NCBI RefSeq assembly: GCF_019263805.1
Contig: NZ_CP079195.1
Coordinates: forward strand, 2,145,501-2,209,500
Length of the DNA stretch: 64,000 nt
DNA from: Polaribacter sp. NJDZ03
GTDB taxonomy: Bacteria; Bacteroidota; Bacteroidia; Flavobacteriales; Flavobacteriaceae
Direction: 5' to 3'
Numbering within the stretch: position 1 is the stretch's first letter; every line of letters begins with the position of its first letter. The notes under the pieces are model-generated. The model was not told the origin of the DNA. It worked only from the letters and a program-made list of their open reading frames with translations, and searched no databases. The translations under genes were made by a program, and so were the position numbers. This document shows positions 8,079-18,100 of the stretch, in pieces.

Positions 8079-11000
8079 TTGAGCAAGCAGAACATTGTAA
8101 ATCAATATCAGAATTCTGCGAATGTATCGCAGATAATTAACCAACTTCAACAAGATAAAAACCATTTTCAAATATCGAATTTGGTCGGTTCTTCGTTGTC
8201 TTTTGTTATTTCAGAAACTTTTAAAAAAGCAGACAAACCTTTTCTTTTAATCTTTAACGATAAAGAAGAAGCAGCTTATTACCTTAACGATTTAGAACAA
8301 TTGCTAGGTGAAAAAAATGTACTTTTTTATCCGGGATCCTACAGAAGACCTTACCAAATAGAAGAAACTGACAATGCCAATGTTTTATTACGATCTGAGG
8401 TTTTAAACAGAATTAATTCACGTAAAAAACCTGCAGTAATTGTAACCTATCCAACAGCTTTGTTCGAAAAAGTGGTTACTAAAAAAGAACTAGAAAAAAA
8501 CACACTAAAAGTAGCAGTAGGCGAAAGTTTATCTTTAGATTTTGTAAACGAAGTTTTATTCGAATACAAATTTAAACGGGTAGATTTTGTTACAGAACCA
8601 GGTGATTTCTCTGTTCGTGGAGGAATTATAGATGTTTTTTCTTTTTCTAATGATGAACCTTACAGAGTTGAGTTTTTTGGTGATGAAATAGATAGTATCC
8701 GTTCTTTTGATGTAGAAACACAATTATCTAAAGAAAAACTGAAGAAAATTTCTATAATGCCCAATGTAGAAAATAAAACATTGGAAGAAAACAGAGAGAG
8801 TTTTCTTAAATATATTTCTTCTAAAACAGTTGTTTTTACAAAAAATATAGATCTACTTGTTGGAAATCTAGATAAGTTTTATCAAAAAGCAGAAGAAGCA
8901 TTCCTAGATTTATCCAAAGAAATAAAACACGCAAAACCAGTAGAATTGTTTTGCGATGGTAATTTTATAAAAAATCAATTACAAGATTTTACATTGGTAA
9001 ATTTTGGAAACACAAATACCTACAAAGTTTCTAAAACTTTGCAAGAAGATTTGCCAGAAATTAAATTCAATACCATAGCACAACCTTCTTTTAATAAACA
9101 ATTTAATTTATTAATAGAAAACTTAGAAGAATATCACAAAGCCAAATTTACCAGTTATATATTTTGTGCAAACGATCAACAAGCAAAACGTTTTCATGAT
9201 ATTTTTGATGATGCAGCACAAGAAGTACATTATGAAACGGTTGTTTTCCCTTTATATCAGGGTTTTATAGATGTTGAAAATAGATTAGTTTGTTACACAG
9301 ATCATCAAATTTTTGAGCGTTATCATAAATTCCGTTTAAAAAATGGGTACGCTAAAAAACAGGCAATTACGCTTCAAGATTTAAACAAACTAGAAATTGG
9401 AGATTATGTAACACACATGGATCACGGAATTGGAAAATTTGGTGGTTTACAAAAAATCGACGTTCAAGGTAAAAAGCAAGAAGCCATTAAATTAGTGTAC
9501 GGAGAAAGAGATATTTTATATGTAAGTATTCACTCGCTTCATAAAATTTCTAAGTTCAATGGTAAAGATGGTAAAGCACCTAAAATATACAAATTAGGTT
9601 CTGGTGCTTGGAAAAAAATCAAACAAAAAACAAAAGCAAGAGTTAAACATATTGCTTTTAATTTAATTCAACTATACGCTAAAAGAAAACTACAAAAGGG
9701 TTTTGCTTTTGGCCCAGATACACACATTCAGCATGAACTAGAAGGCAGTTTTATGTATGAGGATACTCCAGATCAATTTACATCTACACAAGATGTAAAA
9801 AATGATATGGAAAAAGAACAACCCATGGACAGATTAGTCTGTGGTGATGTTGGTTTTGGTAAAACAGAAGTTGCCGTAAGAGCTGCTTTTAAAGCGGTAG
9901 ATAACGGTAAACAAGTCGCAATTTTAGTACCTACAACCATTCTTGCTTTTCAACATTATCAAACTTTTACAGAGCGTTTAAAAGATTTTCCTGTAAAAAT
10001 TGATTATCTAAATCGTTTTAGAACTGTAAAACAAAAAACGGAAGCCATAAACGGAGTAAATGACGGTTCTGTAGATATTATTATTGGTACGCATCAATTA
10101 ACTAACAAACGGCTACAATTTAAGGACCTAGGCCTTTTAATTATAGACGAAGAGCAAAAATTTGGAGTTGCTGTAAAGGATAAATTAAAGACTTTAAAAG
10201 AAAACGTAGACACATTAACACTAACTGCAACCCCAATTCCTAGAACTTTACAGTTTAGTTTAATGGCTGCAAGAGATTTGTCTGTTATAAAAACACCGCC
10301 GCCGAATAGACATCCTATAGAAAGTAATGTAATTCGTTTTTCTGAAGAAACTATTCGTGATGCTATTGCTTACGAAGTTTCTCGTGGAGGACAAGTTTTC
10401 TTTATTCACAACAGAATAGAAAACATAAAAGAAGTTGCTGGTTTAATACAAAGATTAGTTCCTACCGCAAAAGTAGGTATTGGTCACGGACAAATGGAAG
10501 GTAAAAAACTAGAGGGCTTAATGCTTGGTTTTATGGCAGGAGATTTCGATGTTTTGGTTTCTACAACCATTATAGAAAGCGGTTTAGATGTACCAAATGC
10601 CAACACAATTTTCATCAATAATGCTAACAATTTCGGACTTTCAGATTTACACCAAATGCGTGGTAGAGTTGGTCGATCTAACAAAAAAGCATTCTGTTAC
10701 TTTATCACTCCGGCGTATCATATGATGACCGATGATGCTAGAAAACGTATAGAAGCCTTAGTTTTATTTTCTGATTTAGGAAGCGGAATTAACATTGCCA
10801 TGAAAGATTTAGAAATTCGTGGTGCAGGAGATTTATTAGGTGGTGAGCAAAGTGGTTTTATCAATGATATTGGGTTTGATACCTACCAAAAAATACTACA
10901 AGAAGCTATTGAAGAGTTAAAAGAGAATGAATTTAAAGAACTCTATCCTTCAGATAATTCTAAACCTAAAGAGTACGTAAAAGAGGTTACGATTGATACT

Positions 11001-11435
11001 GATTTCGAAATTCTTTTCCCAGATGATTATATCAATTCAATCACAGAAAGGTTGGCTTTGTATAACAAATTAGGAGAATTAAAAACTGAAGAAGAACTAC
11101 AAGTTTTTGAAACTGAAATTATAGACCGTTTTGGAGAATTCCCTACGCAAGTAGAAGATTTATTAGATTCTGTTCGTATAAAATGGTTGGCAAAAGAGCT
11201 TGGTTTAGAAAAAGTGATTCTAAAGCAAAAAAGAATGATGGGGTATTTTGTTGCCAATCAACAAAGTGAATTTTACCACACAGATGCCTTTACACGCATG
11301 TTAAAATACGTGCAACTAAACCCTAAAAGTTGTGTTATGAAAGAGAAAGAATCTAAAAACGGATTGCGATTATTAATCACTTTTATAAGAATTGATAGCG
11401 TAAAAACTGCTTTGAGTATTTTACAAAAAGTGTAG
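8079..11435 (+). CDS. mfd: Transcription-repair coupling factor Mfd
   Basis: An approximately 1118-residue SF2 translocase that removes RNA polymerase stalled at DNA lesions and recruits UvrA. The N-terminal UvrB-like region carries EPGDFSVRGGIIDVFSFS. The polymerase-interacting (CarD-like) domain follows with DYVTHMDHGIGKFGGL. The motor has Walker A GDVGFGKTE near residue 590, Walker B DEEQ near 690, and motif VI QMRGRVGRS. The C-terminal TRCF domain starts near LFPDDYINSITERLALYNKL. The open frame extends to a TTG at 8061, but that codon lies inside a TAnnTTTG promoter box. The TTG at 8079 gives MSKQNIVNQYQ, a more typical flavobacterial Mfd start. Length and domain order are complete. Confidence 0.95.
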   Translation: MSKQNIVNQYQNSANVSQIINQLQQDKNHFQISNLVGSSLSFVISETFKKADKPFLLIFNDKEEAAYYLNDLEQLLGEKNVLFYPGSYRRPYQIEETDNANVLLRSEVLNRINSRKKPAVIVTYPTALFEKVVTKKELEKNTLKVAVGESLSLDFVNEVLFEYKFKRVDFVTEPGDFSVRGGIIDVFSFSNDEPYRVEFFGDEIDSIRSFDVETQLSKEKLKKISIMPNVENKTLEENRESFLKYISSKTVVFTKNIDLLVGNLDKFYQKAEEAFLDLSKEIKHAKPVELFCDGNFIKNQLQDFTLVNFGNTNTYKVSKTLQEDLPEIKFNTIAQPSFNKQFNLLIENLEEYHKAKFTSYIFCANDQQAKRFHDIFDDAAQEVHYETVVFPLYQGFIDVENRLVCYTDHQIFERYHKFRLKNGYAKKQAITLQDLNKLEIGDYVTHMDHGIGKFGGLQKIDVQGKKQEAIKLVYGERDILYVSIHSLHKISKFNGKDGKAPKIYKLGSGAWKKIKQKTKARVKHIAFNLIQLYAKRKLQKGFAFGPDTHIQHELEGSFMYEDTPDQFTSTQDVKNDMEKEQPMDRLVCGDVGFGKTEVAVRAAFKAVDNGKQVAILVPTTILAFQHYQTFTERLKDFPVKIDYLNRFRTVKQKTEAINGVNDGSVDIIIGTHQLTNKRLQFKDLGLLIIDEEQKFGVAVKDKLKTLKENVDTLTLTATPIPRTLQFSLMAARDLSVIKTPPPNRHPIESNVIRFSEETIRDAIAYEVSRGGQVFFIHNRIENIKEVAGLIQRLVPTAKVGIGHGQMEGKKLEGLMLGFMAGDFDVLVSTTIIESGLDVPNANTIFINNANNFGLSDLHQMRGRVGRSNKKAFCYFITPAYHMMTDDARKRIEALVLFSDLGSGINIAMKDLEIRGAGDLLGGEQSGFINDIGFDTYQKILQEAIEELKENEFKELYPSDNSKPKEYVKEVTIDTDFEILFPDDYINSITERLALYNKLGELKTEEELQVFETEIIDRFGEFPTQVEDLLDSVRIKWLAKELGLEKVILKQKRMMGYFVANQQSEFYHTDAFTRMLKYVQLNPKSCVMKEKESKNGLRLLITFIRIDSVKTALSILQKV

Positions 11436-11446
11436 CATTATTTTTT

Positions 11447-11577
11447 GAAGCTATTTCCCGCTTTCTACTGTATCTTTTTTCTTCTGTTCTCGATACAAAT
11501 TTGCAAAAAAGCAAATTCACTCGAACTGACAGAAAAAAGGATGCCGTAGAAAGCGGGGCTATACTTGTTTGCAAGCT
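11447..11577 (-). repeat. Recurring 3'-end-associated element, copy 1
   Basis: Read on the minus strand it starts GCTTGCAAACAAGTATAGCC and ends GAAAGCGGGAAATAGCTTC. The same two ends recur at 12019-12134 and 34473-34567. Internally it can fold, with CCCGC pairing to GCGGG and GGATGCC-type blocks lying opposite. Its GGAAATAGCTTC end lies 11 bp from the mfd stop codon. Similar sequences are familiar from flavobacterial intergenic regions and may correspond to the Flavo-1 RNA family, which would need a covariance-model search. Confidence 0.6.
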
Positions 11578-11709
11578 TTAGTTAATGATGTTTGTTCTTT
11601 AAAACGCAGCGAGAAATCTCATCATATTACTCAGGTTTTTGTTATCACTGTTATGTGACTTTTCAATTCTTCTAAATAACAAGTGAGTGGTGAATTATAT
11701 GTTTAAAAA

Positions 11710-11742
11710 AGACCTCACAGGTTTTAAAAACCTGTGAGGTCT
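11710..11742. repeat. Perfect palindromic repeat (REP-like)
   Basis: AGACCTCACAGGTTTT and AAAACCTGTGAGGTCT form a perfect 16-bp stem around a single A. Palindromes with the core ACCTCACAGGTTT are common intergenic repeats in flavobacteria. A related but distinct palindrome (core CTACAAGGTTT) occurs at 32372-32398 in this window. Confidence 0.7.
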
Positions 11743-11864
11743 GAATATTTTTTTGGTCGTCTTAAAAAACCTTCCTTATTAAGTTTGCAATACGCATTAA
11801 GGATTAAGCCATTTTAATAACTAAACAATTTTGTCTATTAGACCTTTTCATTGATTTATTGCTC

Positions 11865-11930
11865 GCGCTCGTTTGTAACGAGTACCAATAACATATAGAA
11901 CATTAGCTTCGGTACTCGTTACAAATGAGC
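11865..11930. repeat. Long-armed inverted repeat (REP/BIME-like)
   Basis: GCGCTCGTTTGTAACGAGTA on the left pairs with GGTACTCGTTACAAATGAGC on the right across a 24-bp loop, with one mismatch and small end differences. The arms (11865-11886 and 11911-11930) are themselves partly self-complementary. This resembles the hairpin units associated with RAYT (REP-associated tyrosine transposase) systems, but no such transposase is in the window. Confidence 0.6.
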
Positions 11931-12018
11931 ACTAGCAGAGAGAAACCTCATAAGGTTACTCACGTTATACGTTCTATTTATTATAAAGCTTCTCTTAAAA
12001 TCGAAATAAGAACTTTAG

Positions 12019-12134
12019 TAAGCAAACAAGTTTAACCCTGATAGAGCCTTTCTACTTCGCTTAAGACAGGATAATTGTTTGAGCTCTTTTTTTTTCTCAA
12101 AAAAAAGCCAATAGCGAAAGCAGGAAATAGCTTC
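12019..12134 (+). repeat. Recurring 3'-end-associated element, copy 2
   Basis: Starts TAAGCAAACAAGTTTAACCC and ends GAAAGCAGGAAATAGCTTC. It shares both ends with the copies at 11447-11577 and 34473-34567, and TTGTTTGAGCTCTTTT with the latter. A T-run/A-run pair forms the inner stem. Its end touches the stop codon of the convergent mutS-like gene (CTA at 12134-12136). Confidence 0.6.
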
Positions 12135-13903
12135 TAAATAATTTCCATTTTTTGCAATAAGAAAGAAGCATTCATATTTTTACAAATTCCGTTTTTTAAA
12201 GTGTAATCGAAATGTAGTTCATCGTTTATAATTTCTGCATCGAAATAATAGTTTTTAATATCTGTAAACTCATTTTCTAGCTCACACAAACTAACATCGT
12301 GAGTTGCAATGATTCCGGTTGACTTAGATTTTGTCAATTTTTCTACAAACTTTTTAGAGCCAATAGCTTTGTCTTTACTGTTCGTTCCTTTTAAAATTTC
12401 ATCTAAAATGATAAAATAGTCTGTTGTTTTAATTTCATCAACAATAAACTTTAAACGCTTTAATTCTGAGTAAAAATAAGACTCATCTTCTGTTAAAGAA
12501 TCTGTAGTTCGCATGCTTGTAATCAGCTTAATTGGCGAATATTTAAAATTTTCTGCACAAACAGGCAACCCACAATTTGCCATTACAATAGATAAAGAAA
12601 TGGTTCTTAAAAAAGTACTTTTACCCGCCATATTTGCTCCAGTAACAATAAAAAACTCTTCTTTGTTAATTGTAAAATCGTTGTCAATTCTTTTTGTTAC
12701 ATCCAATAATGGATGTCCTAAATTGGTAGCTTTTACTACTTCTTTTTCATTTGTGATTTCTGGAAAAACAAATTTTGTATGATTAAAATGAAAGTTTGCC
12801 AATGAGTTTTGAGCATCAAAAAAAGCAACAACAGAAAACCATTTATCTACTGTGTGTTTATAATTAATAATCCATTTTTCTACATTCACTGCATTTCTAA
12901 TATCAAGTAGAAAAAATCCATTTCCAAAAAATGCAATTACAAGATTATTACGTTGATCGAAAGCATCTAAAACTTTAGAAAATTCTTTAAAAATAGTTGA
13001 CGCTTTTTTATCTTCAGATTTTATAATTGCTTGTTTTTCTTTTAAAATGGTTGCCGAAAATTCTTCTCCCTCAATTTCATTTAACAACACATGATATTGC
13101 TTAAAGGTTTCTCTTACTTTATCTGTATCTGCATACAAATTACTTGTTTTTTTAACAAAGCCAGCGCTGATAAAAAGGCCAATAAAAAACCAAACTACTA
13201 AATAAGAAAAAGAAAGAAAACCGAAAGAAACCAAACCGATAAACACTATTGAAAGCACAGAAAAAACAAGTTGAATTCCCTTTAAAAACATAGGGAGAAC
13301 AGCTTTATAATTCTGAACCCAATTTACTATAAAACCAGACGTATCTTTTGTGGTAATTAAGCTTGCCAAAGCAGCAAAGTGTTGCCTCCATTTTACCTTT
13401 GTTGCTAATTCTTTTATGGTGTTTTGCTTCTCTACAATTTCATTCGTTTTATTTTCCGTAAACGTTTTAGCTAATAATTTTTTCCCTTCTGAAGTAACCG
13501 TTCTATTTAAATATTGAAAAAAAGAACCAACACCAAATAAATCGATATCATTACTATAATAATGCATAGGATTTGCAAACTCCTCACCAGATTCTAAGTG
13601 ATGGAATTTTCTATTTAAAACATCGAGTTCTGTCGTATTTATATTAATCTTAGCTTTTATGATAGCTCTTTTTCTTTGTAAACTAACGTGTTTTGTAACT
13701 AAAAAACCAAATAGTAAAATGCCTAAAAAGGCAATGATAAAAACATCTGGATATTTACCAAAAGTTAAATAAATTAAAAAACAAGTCGCTAAAAAAACTC
13801 CAAACCTAAAAATACTTAGGTTTATAGATTTCTTTTTTAAAAGAGTTGCATCTTTTTCTAATGCTAACTTTTCTTCACTATAAAAATTGGAAGGAGTATT
13901 CAT
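12134..13903 (-). CDS. Membrane-embedded MutS-family ATPase
   Basis: 589 residues. Two hydrophobic hairpins (about 25-70 and 210-255) place it in the membrane. A MutS core/clamp-like helical region follows, and then a C-terminal MutS ATPase domain. That domain has the Walker A TGANMAGKST near residue 420, a MutS-type MRTTDSLTEDESYFYSELKR signature, Walker B YFIILDEILKGTNS and the ATHDVSLCELE switch. It lacks the MutS mismatch-recognition domain I and the Smr domain of MutS2, so it is not classical mismatch repair; its role is unknown although the family is widespread in Bacteroidota. The ATG at 13903 is chosen over an upstream ATG at 13939, because the longer form would overlap the moeB-like gene and adds the unconserved MVEFLIIINNIK. 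It is co-directional with that gene, 7 bp away. Confidence 0.85.
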   Translation of the reverse strand: MNTPSNFYSEEKLALEKDATLLKKKSINLSIFRFGVFLATCFLIYLTFGKYPDVFIIAFLGILLFGFLVTKHVSLQRKRAIIKAKININTTELDVLNRKFHHLESGEEFANPMHYYSNDIDLFGVGSFFQYLNRTVTSEGKKLLAKTFTENKTNEIVEKQNTIKELATKVKWRQHFAALASLITTKDTSGFIVNWVQNYKAVLPMFLKGIQLVFSVLSIVFIGLVSFGFLSFSYLVVWFFIGLFISAGFVKKTSNLYADTDKVRETFKQYHVLLNEIEGEEFSATILKEKQAIIKSEDKKASTIFKEFSKVLDAFDQRNNLVIAFFGNGFFLLDIRNAVNVEKWIINYKHTVDKWFSVVAFFDAQNSLANFHFNHTKFVFPEITNEKEVVKATNLGHPLLDVTKRIDNDFTINKEEFFIVTGANMAGKSTFLRTISLSIVMANCGLPVCAENFKYSPIKLITSMRTTDSLTEDESYFYSELKRLKFIVDEIKTTDYFIILDEILKGTNSKDKAIGSKKFVEKLTKSKSTGIIATHDVSLCELENEFTDIKNYYFDAEIINDELHFDYTLKNGICKNMNASFLLQKMEII

Positions 13904-13910
13904 TTTAATA

Positions 13911-15005
13911 TTATTTATTATAATTAGAAATTCCACCAAACAAACTTAAAACCTTAAGTGTTGGGTATTTCTTTTTTAACATTTTGGTTGCTTTGTAACT
14001 ATTAAAACCTCTTTGACAAACCATCACATAGGTTTTATTTAAATCAATTTTAATTGCATCTACATTAAATTCTTGAATAGGAATTGTTTGATCAACTTTA
14101 AAAGGCAATTTTAAATTGGGTAAAACAGCAATCAATTCTAAACTTTTCGACTGCTTTTCAAGTGATAAATATTCTTTTAACTCTTCTGATGATATTTGCC
14201 AATCCTTATTTTGAAGCTCACAAACTGCATCAAAATATGTTTGCACTTCAAATAATTTTACAATTTTATCTTTTAAAACAGTTGGTTTTAACTTCATTTT
14301 TAATTGTGTATTTTGCAACGAATTGTAAATCAACAATTCGTTTGATAATGGTTTTCCTATACCTGTTATCAACTTTAAAACTTCATTTACTTGTTGCGTT
14401 GCAATAATACCTACAATCGAGTTCATGGTACCTGCCTCTGAACAATTGGGAATATCTGTTGCCATTTCTGGAAAAGCATCTCTTAAATTTGCTGAATACG
14501 TTCCGTCTTTCTGCAAAACATTAAAAGTAGACACATATCCATCAAACTTATACAAAGATCCGTACACCAATGGTTTCTTTTTAAGAACACAAGCATCGTT
14601 TAATAAGTATTTTGTTGGCAAAGAATCTGTACCATCTACAACAATATCAAACTGAGAAATCAACCCAAAAACATTATCTTTTGTAATTGGTTTATTTGTA
14701 AAAGTAACTTCTGTAAAAGGGGCTCTCTTTTTTATAAATTCTGATAAAACGGCTGCTTTTGGTTTATTTACATCATCTAGAGCATAAAATACTTGTCTGT
14801 GTAGATTGGAAACATCAACGGTATCGAAATCTACTAAATGTATTTTCCCAATTCCACTTGCGGCTAAATACACCGCTATTGGGCTTCCTAATCCGCCACA
14901 ACCAACTACTAAAACACTTGATTTTTGTAATTTTCCTTGTCCGACTTCACCAATTTCTGATAAAGTAATTTGACGTTTAAAAAATTGATTTTTTGTTACA
15001 CTCAT
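13911..15005 (-). CDS. HesA/MoeB/ThiF-family adenylyltransferase with rhodanese-like tail
   Basis: 364 residues. Residues 10-240 are an E1-like adenylating domain with the ATP-binding GCGGLGSP at 35-42, HRQ at 69-71, and the conserved NCSEAG with C188 that can carry the sulfur carrier. The first CxxC zinc pair usual in MoeB/ThiF is missing (LRDAFPEM in its place), so zinc binding looks lost. The C-terminal 90 residues form a rhodanese-like domain whose loop cysteine is C330 (VMVCQRGFNSY). Such fusions adenylate and then thiolate small ubiquitin-like sulfur carriers (MoaD or ThiS). No moa or thi genes lie nearby, so which pathway it serves is open. Confidence 0.82.
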   Translation of the reverse strand: MSVTKNQFFKRQITLSEIGEVGQGKLQKSSVLVVGCGGLGSPIAVYLAASGIGKIHLVDFDTVDVSNLHRQVFYALDDVNKPKAAVLSEFIKKRAPFTEVTFTNKPITKDNVFGLISQFDIVVDGTDSLPTKYLLNDACVLKKKPLVYGSLYKFDGYVSTFNVLQKDGTYSANLRDAFPEMATDIPNCSEAGTMNSIVGIIATQQVNEVLKLITGIGKPLSNELLIYNSLQNTQLKMKLKPTVLKDKIVKLFEVQTYFDAVCELQNKDWQISSEELKEYLSLEKQSKSLELIAVLPNLKLPFKVDQTIPIQEFNVDAIKIDLNKTYVMVCQRGFNSYKATKMLKKKYPTLKVLSLFGGISNYNK

Positions 15006-15030
15006 TGAGTTGACAAGATAGGTAAATAAA

Positions 15031-15062
15031 AAAAGTCATTACAAATATTTGTAATGACTTTT
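15031..15062 (-). terminator. Rho-independent terminator after leuS
   Basis: A perfect 16-bp palindrome (AAAAGTCATTACAAAT / ATTTGTAATGACTTTT), followed on the minus strand by a run of T. It lies 117 bp downstream of the leuS stop and just upstream of the moeB-like start. Confidence 0.75.
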
Positions 15063-15178
15063 TATTTTTTTTGAGATTTTTCAGTCGCCTAAAAAGGCTC
15101 ATTTGATAATGACAACTTATATTTTGTACTTAGTTTGGTAAAAACTACAAACAAGCGAATATTAAAAAGGCTGCGCCT

Positions 15179-18100
15179 TTAAATAACTATGTTTATAATT
15201 TTACCAGGAACAATAATCACTTTTTTAGGAGCTTTACCTTCTAACTGTGCTATTGTTTTTTCATTTTCCATTACTATTTTTTCTATTTCTTCTTTCGATA
15301 AATCTAAAGGAAGTTCTAACGTAAAACGCATTTTTCCATTAAAAGAAATAGGATAATTTTTAGCACTTTCTACTAAATGACTTGCTTCAAAAACAGGGAA
15401 ATCTACAGTAGAAATAGATTCACTATTTCCTAATAAGCTCCATAACTCTTCTGCAATGTGTGGTGCATAAGGAGAAACCAAAATTGCTAAAGGTTCTAAA
15501 ATTGCACGCTTGTTACATTTTAAAGCAGTTAATTCATTTACAGCAATCATAAAGGTAGAAACAGAAGTGTTAAAAGAGAAATTCTCTATATCATCTTCTA
15601 CCTTCTTAATGGTTTTATGTAATGTTTTAAGCTCGTCTTTTGTTGGTGCTTCATCAGAAACCTCAAACACTTCTTCGTTAAAGTATAGTTTCCATAATTT
15701 CTTTAAGAAAGATGAAACTCCAGAAATACCAGAAGTTTTCCAAGGCTTTGCTTGTTCTAAAGGTCCTAAAAACATTTCGAATAAACGTAAACTATCTGCT
15801 CCATATTCTTCGCAAATAGCATCTGGGTTTACCACATTGTATTTAGACTTAGACATTTTTTCTACTTCACGACCTACTTTATATGCTCCGTTTTCTAAAA
15901 CAAATTCGGCATTCTTATAATCAGCATTTAAAGCATGATTCTTAAATCCATCCACATCTAACTCATCAGAAGCATTTACTAAAGAAACATCTGCATGTAA
16001 AGCCGTTTTAGTAATCATTACTAAATCTGCAAAATTAGGGTCTAAGAATTTATTATCTAATAAGTAATTTATAACAACCGTTTCAAATTCGTCATCAGAA
16101 GTAAATGTATTTTTAGACACAAATACGGTTGGGATTTTCTCTAAAACATCATCCATAGATTTTTCATCAGAGCAACCACAACCATTCTTTACAAAAGCAG
16201 TTGCTTTGTAAACAAATGCAGAAGTTCCTAAAATCATTCCTTGGTTAATCAGTTTTTTGGCAAACTCATCTACAGGTACAATTCCTTTATCGAATAAGAA
16301 TTTTTGCCAAAAACGAGCATATAATAAATGTCCGGTTGCATGCTCAGATCCACCAATATATAAATCTACTTCTTTCCAATATTCTAAACTTTCCTTGCTG
16401 GCAAACTCGTTAGAATTTGTAGCATCCATATACCTGTTAAAGTACCAAGAACTACCCGCCCAACCTGGCATTGTGTTTAACTCTAAAGGATAAACAGTCT
16501 TATTTTTTAACTTATCGTTAGAAACAACTTTCTTTCCACGAGAATCCCAAGCCCATTCTGTTGCGTTTCCTAAAGGTGGTTTTCCATCTTCGGTTGGCAA
16601 GTATTTTTCTACTTCTGGCAATACGATTGGCAAGTGTTCTGCATCAATCATTTGTGGCATTCCGTCTTTATAATAAACTGGGAAAGGTTCTCCCCAATAA
16701 CGTTGTCTGCTAAAAACAGCATCACGCAAACGGTAGTTTATTTTTCCGTAACCGAAGCCACGTTTCTCCATTTCAAAAATGGCTAATTTTAATGCTTTCT
16801 TATATTTTAATCCTGATAAAAAGTCTGAATTTGCAATCTTTGTTCCATCTTTTCCGGTATGTGCTTCTTCAGAAATATCTACACCTTCAAAAATATTAGG
16901 AATCGGAATTCCAAAGTGTTTTGCAAAATCATAATCACGTTGATCTCCACAAGGCACAGCCATAACAGCTCCTGTTCCGTAATTTGCTAACACGTAATCT
17001 CCAATCCAAATTTGAACTTTCTCTCCAGAAAAAGGGTGAATTGCATACGCACCAGTAAAAGCACCAGAAATGGTTTTTACATCTGCCATTCTATCACGTT
17101 CAGAACGTTTTGCTGTAGCAGTAATATATGCTTCTACATCTGCTTTTTGAGCATCTGTTGTAATTTTTGAAACCAACTCGTGTTCTGGAGCCAATGTCAT
17201 AAAACTTACTCCGTAAATAGTATCTGGTCTTGTTGTAAAAACATCAATCTTATAAGATTTCTCATCTTTTACAACTACTTCTGCTTCTACTGATTTTTCA
17301 ATCTTTTTTGGAAATTGAATTGCAGTATTAATTGCTGCAACTACTTTAAGAACGTTTTCAATTACTTCTTCGTTTTTAAAACGAACGACATTAAAACTTT
17401 CATTATTAAAAAAGGCTGTTCTTGCTGCTTCATCTTCTTTACCAGAAAACTCTACAATTAGGTTTTTAGCTAAACATACATAATCTACCAAAAAAGTACC
17501 TATTGTATATTTTTTTCTAAATTTTGCTGCTCCTTTTTTATTCTTTAATTCGTCCCAAAGAACGGTTTCTGCTTTCGATAAATTCTGACGTAATTCTTTT
17601 AAAGCTTCTAATTCTTTGTAAGATAATTTTACTTCAGAAGAAGTTTTTTTAGCACCATTATCAACATCAAAAGAAACCATTGCACCAACAGATTTTCCAA
17701 TCCAATTGGTTTGAGAATCTTTTAAAGGTTGCGGCCAATCTATTTTTTCTAATCCGTCTAAAAGACGTTGTGCATATGCAGAAATTCTCATAGACCATTG
17801 TGTCATCTTTTTACGAATAACAGGATGGCTTCCTCTTTCTGATACTCCGTTTACAATTTCATCATTTGCTAAAACGGTTCCTAATGCAGGACACCAGTTT
17901 ACTTCTGTATCAGACAAAAATGTTAAACGGTATTTTAATAAAATTTCTTCTTGTTCTACTTTAGTAAATGCTTTCCAATCATCTGCAGAAAAAGATTGAA
18001 TCTCTTCATCGCAAACTGCCTTTACAGTAGCATTTCCTTCTTTAGTAAAGATATTTTCCAATTCAAAAATATCTTCTGCTTTGTCTGAATCTTTGTTATA

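Larger units (their letters stand above)
11436..12133. other. 700-bp gene-free region packed with palindromic repeats
   Basis: No coding sequence is supported between mfd and the convergent mutS-like gene. The stretch holds two inverted copies of a recurring element (11447-11577 minus and 12019-12134 plus) that point outward into the two flanking gene ends. Between them are a perfect palindrome (11710-11742) and a long-armed hairpin (11865-11930). It looks like a repeat-insertion hot spot between convergent genes. Confidence 0.6.

Noticed and set aside
13904..13939. Upstream ATG extending the mutS-like gene by 12 residues.
   Set aside because: It would overlap the moeB-like gene by 29 bp and adds an unconserved hydrophobic stretch; the ATG at 13903 is cleaner.
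17251..17670. An intein as the explanation for the extra length in LeuRS.
   Set aside because: No intein block motifs or splice-junction Cys/Ser/His-Asn pattern; the insert instead matches DUF559.
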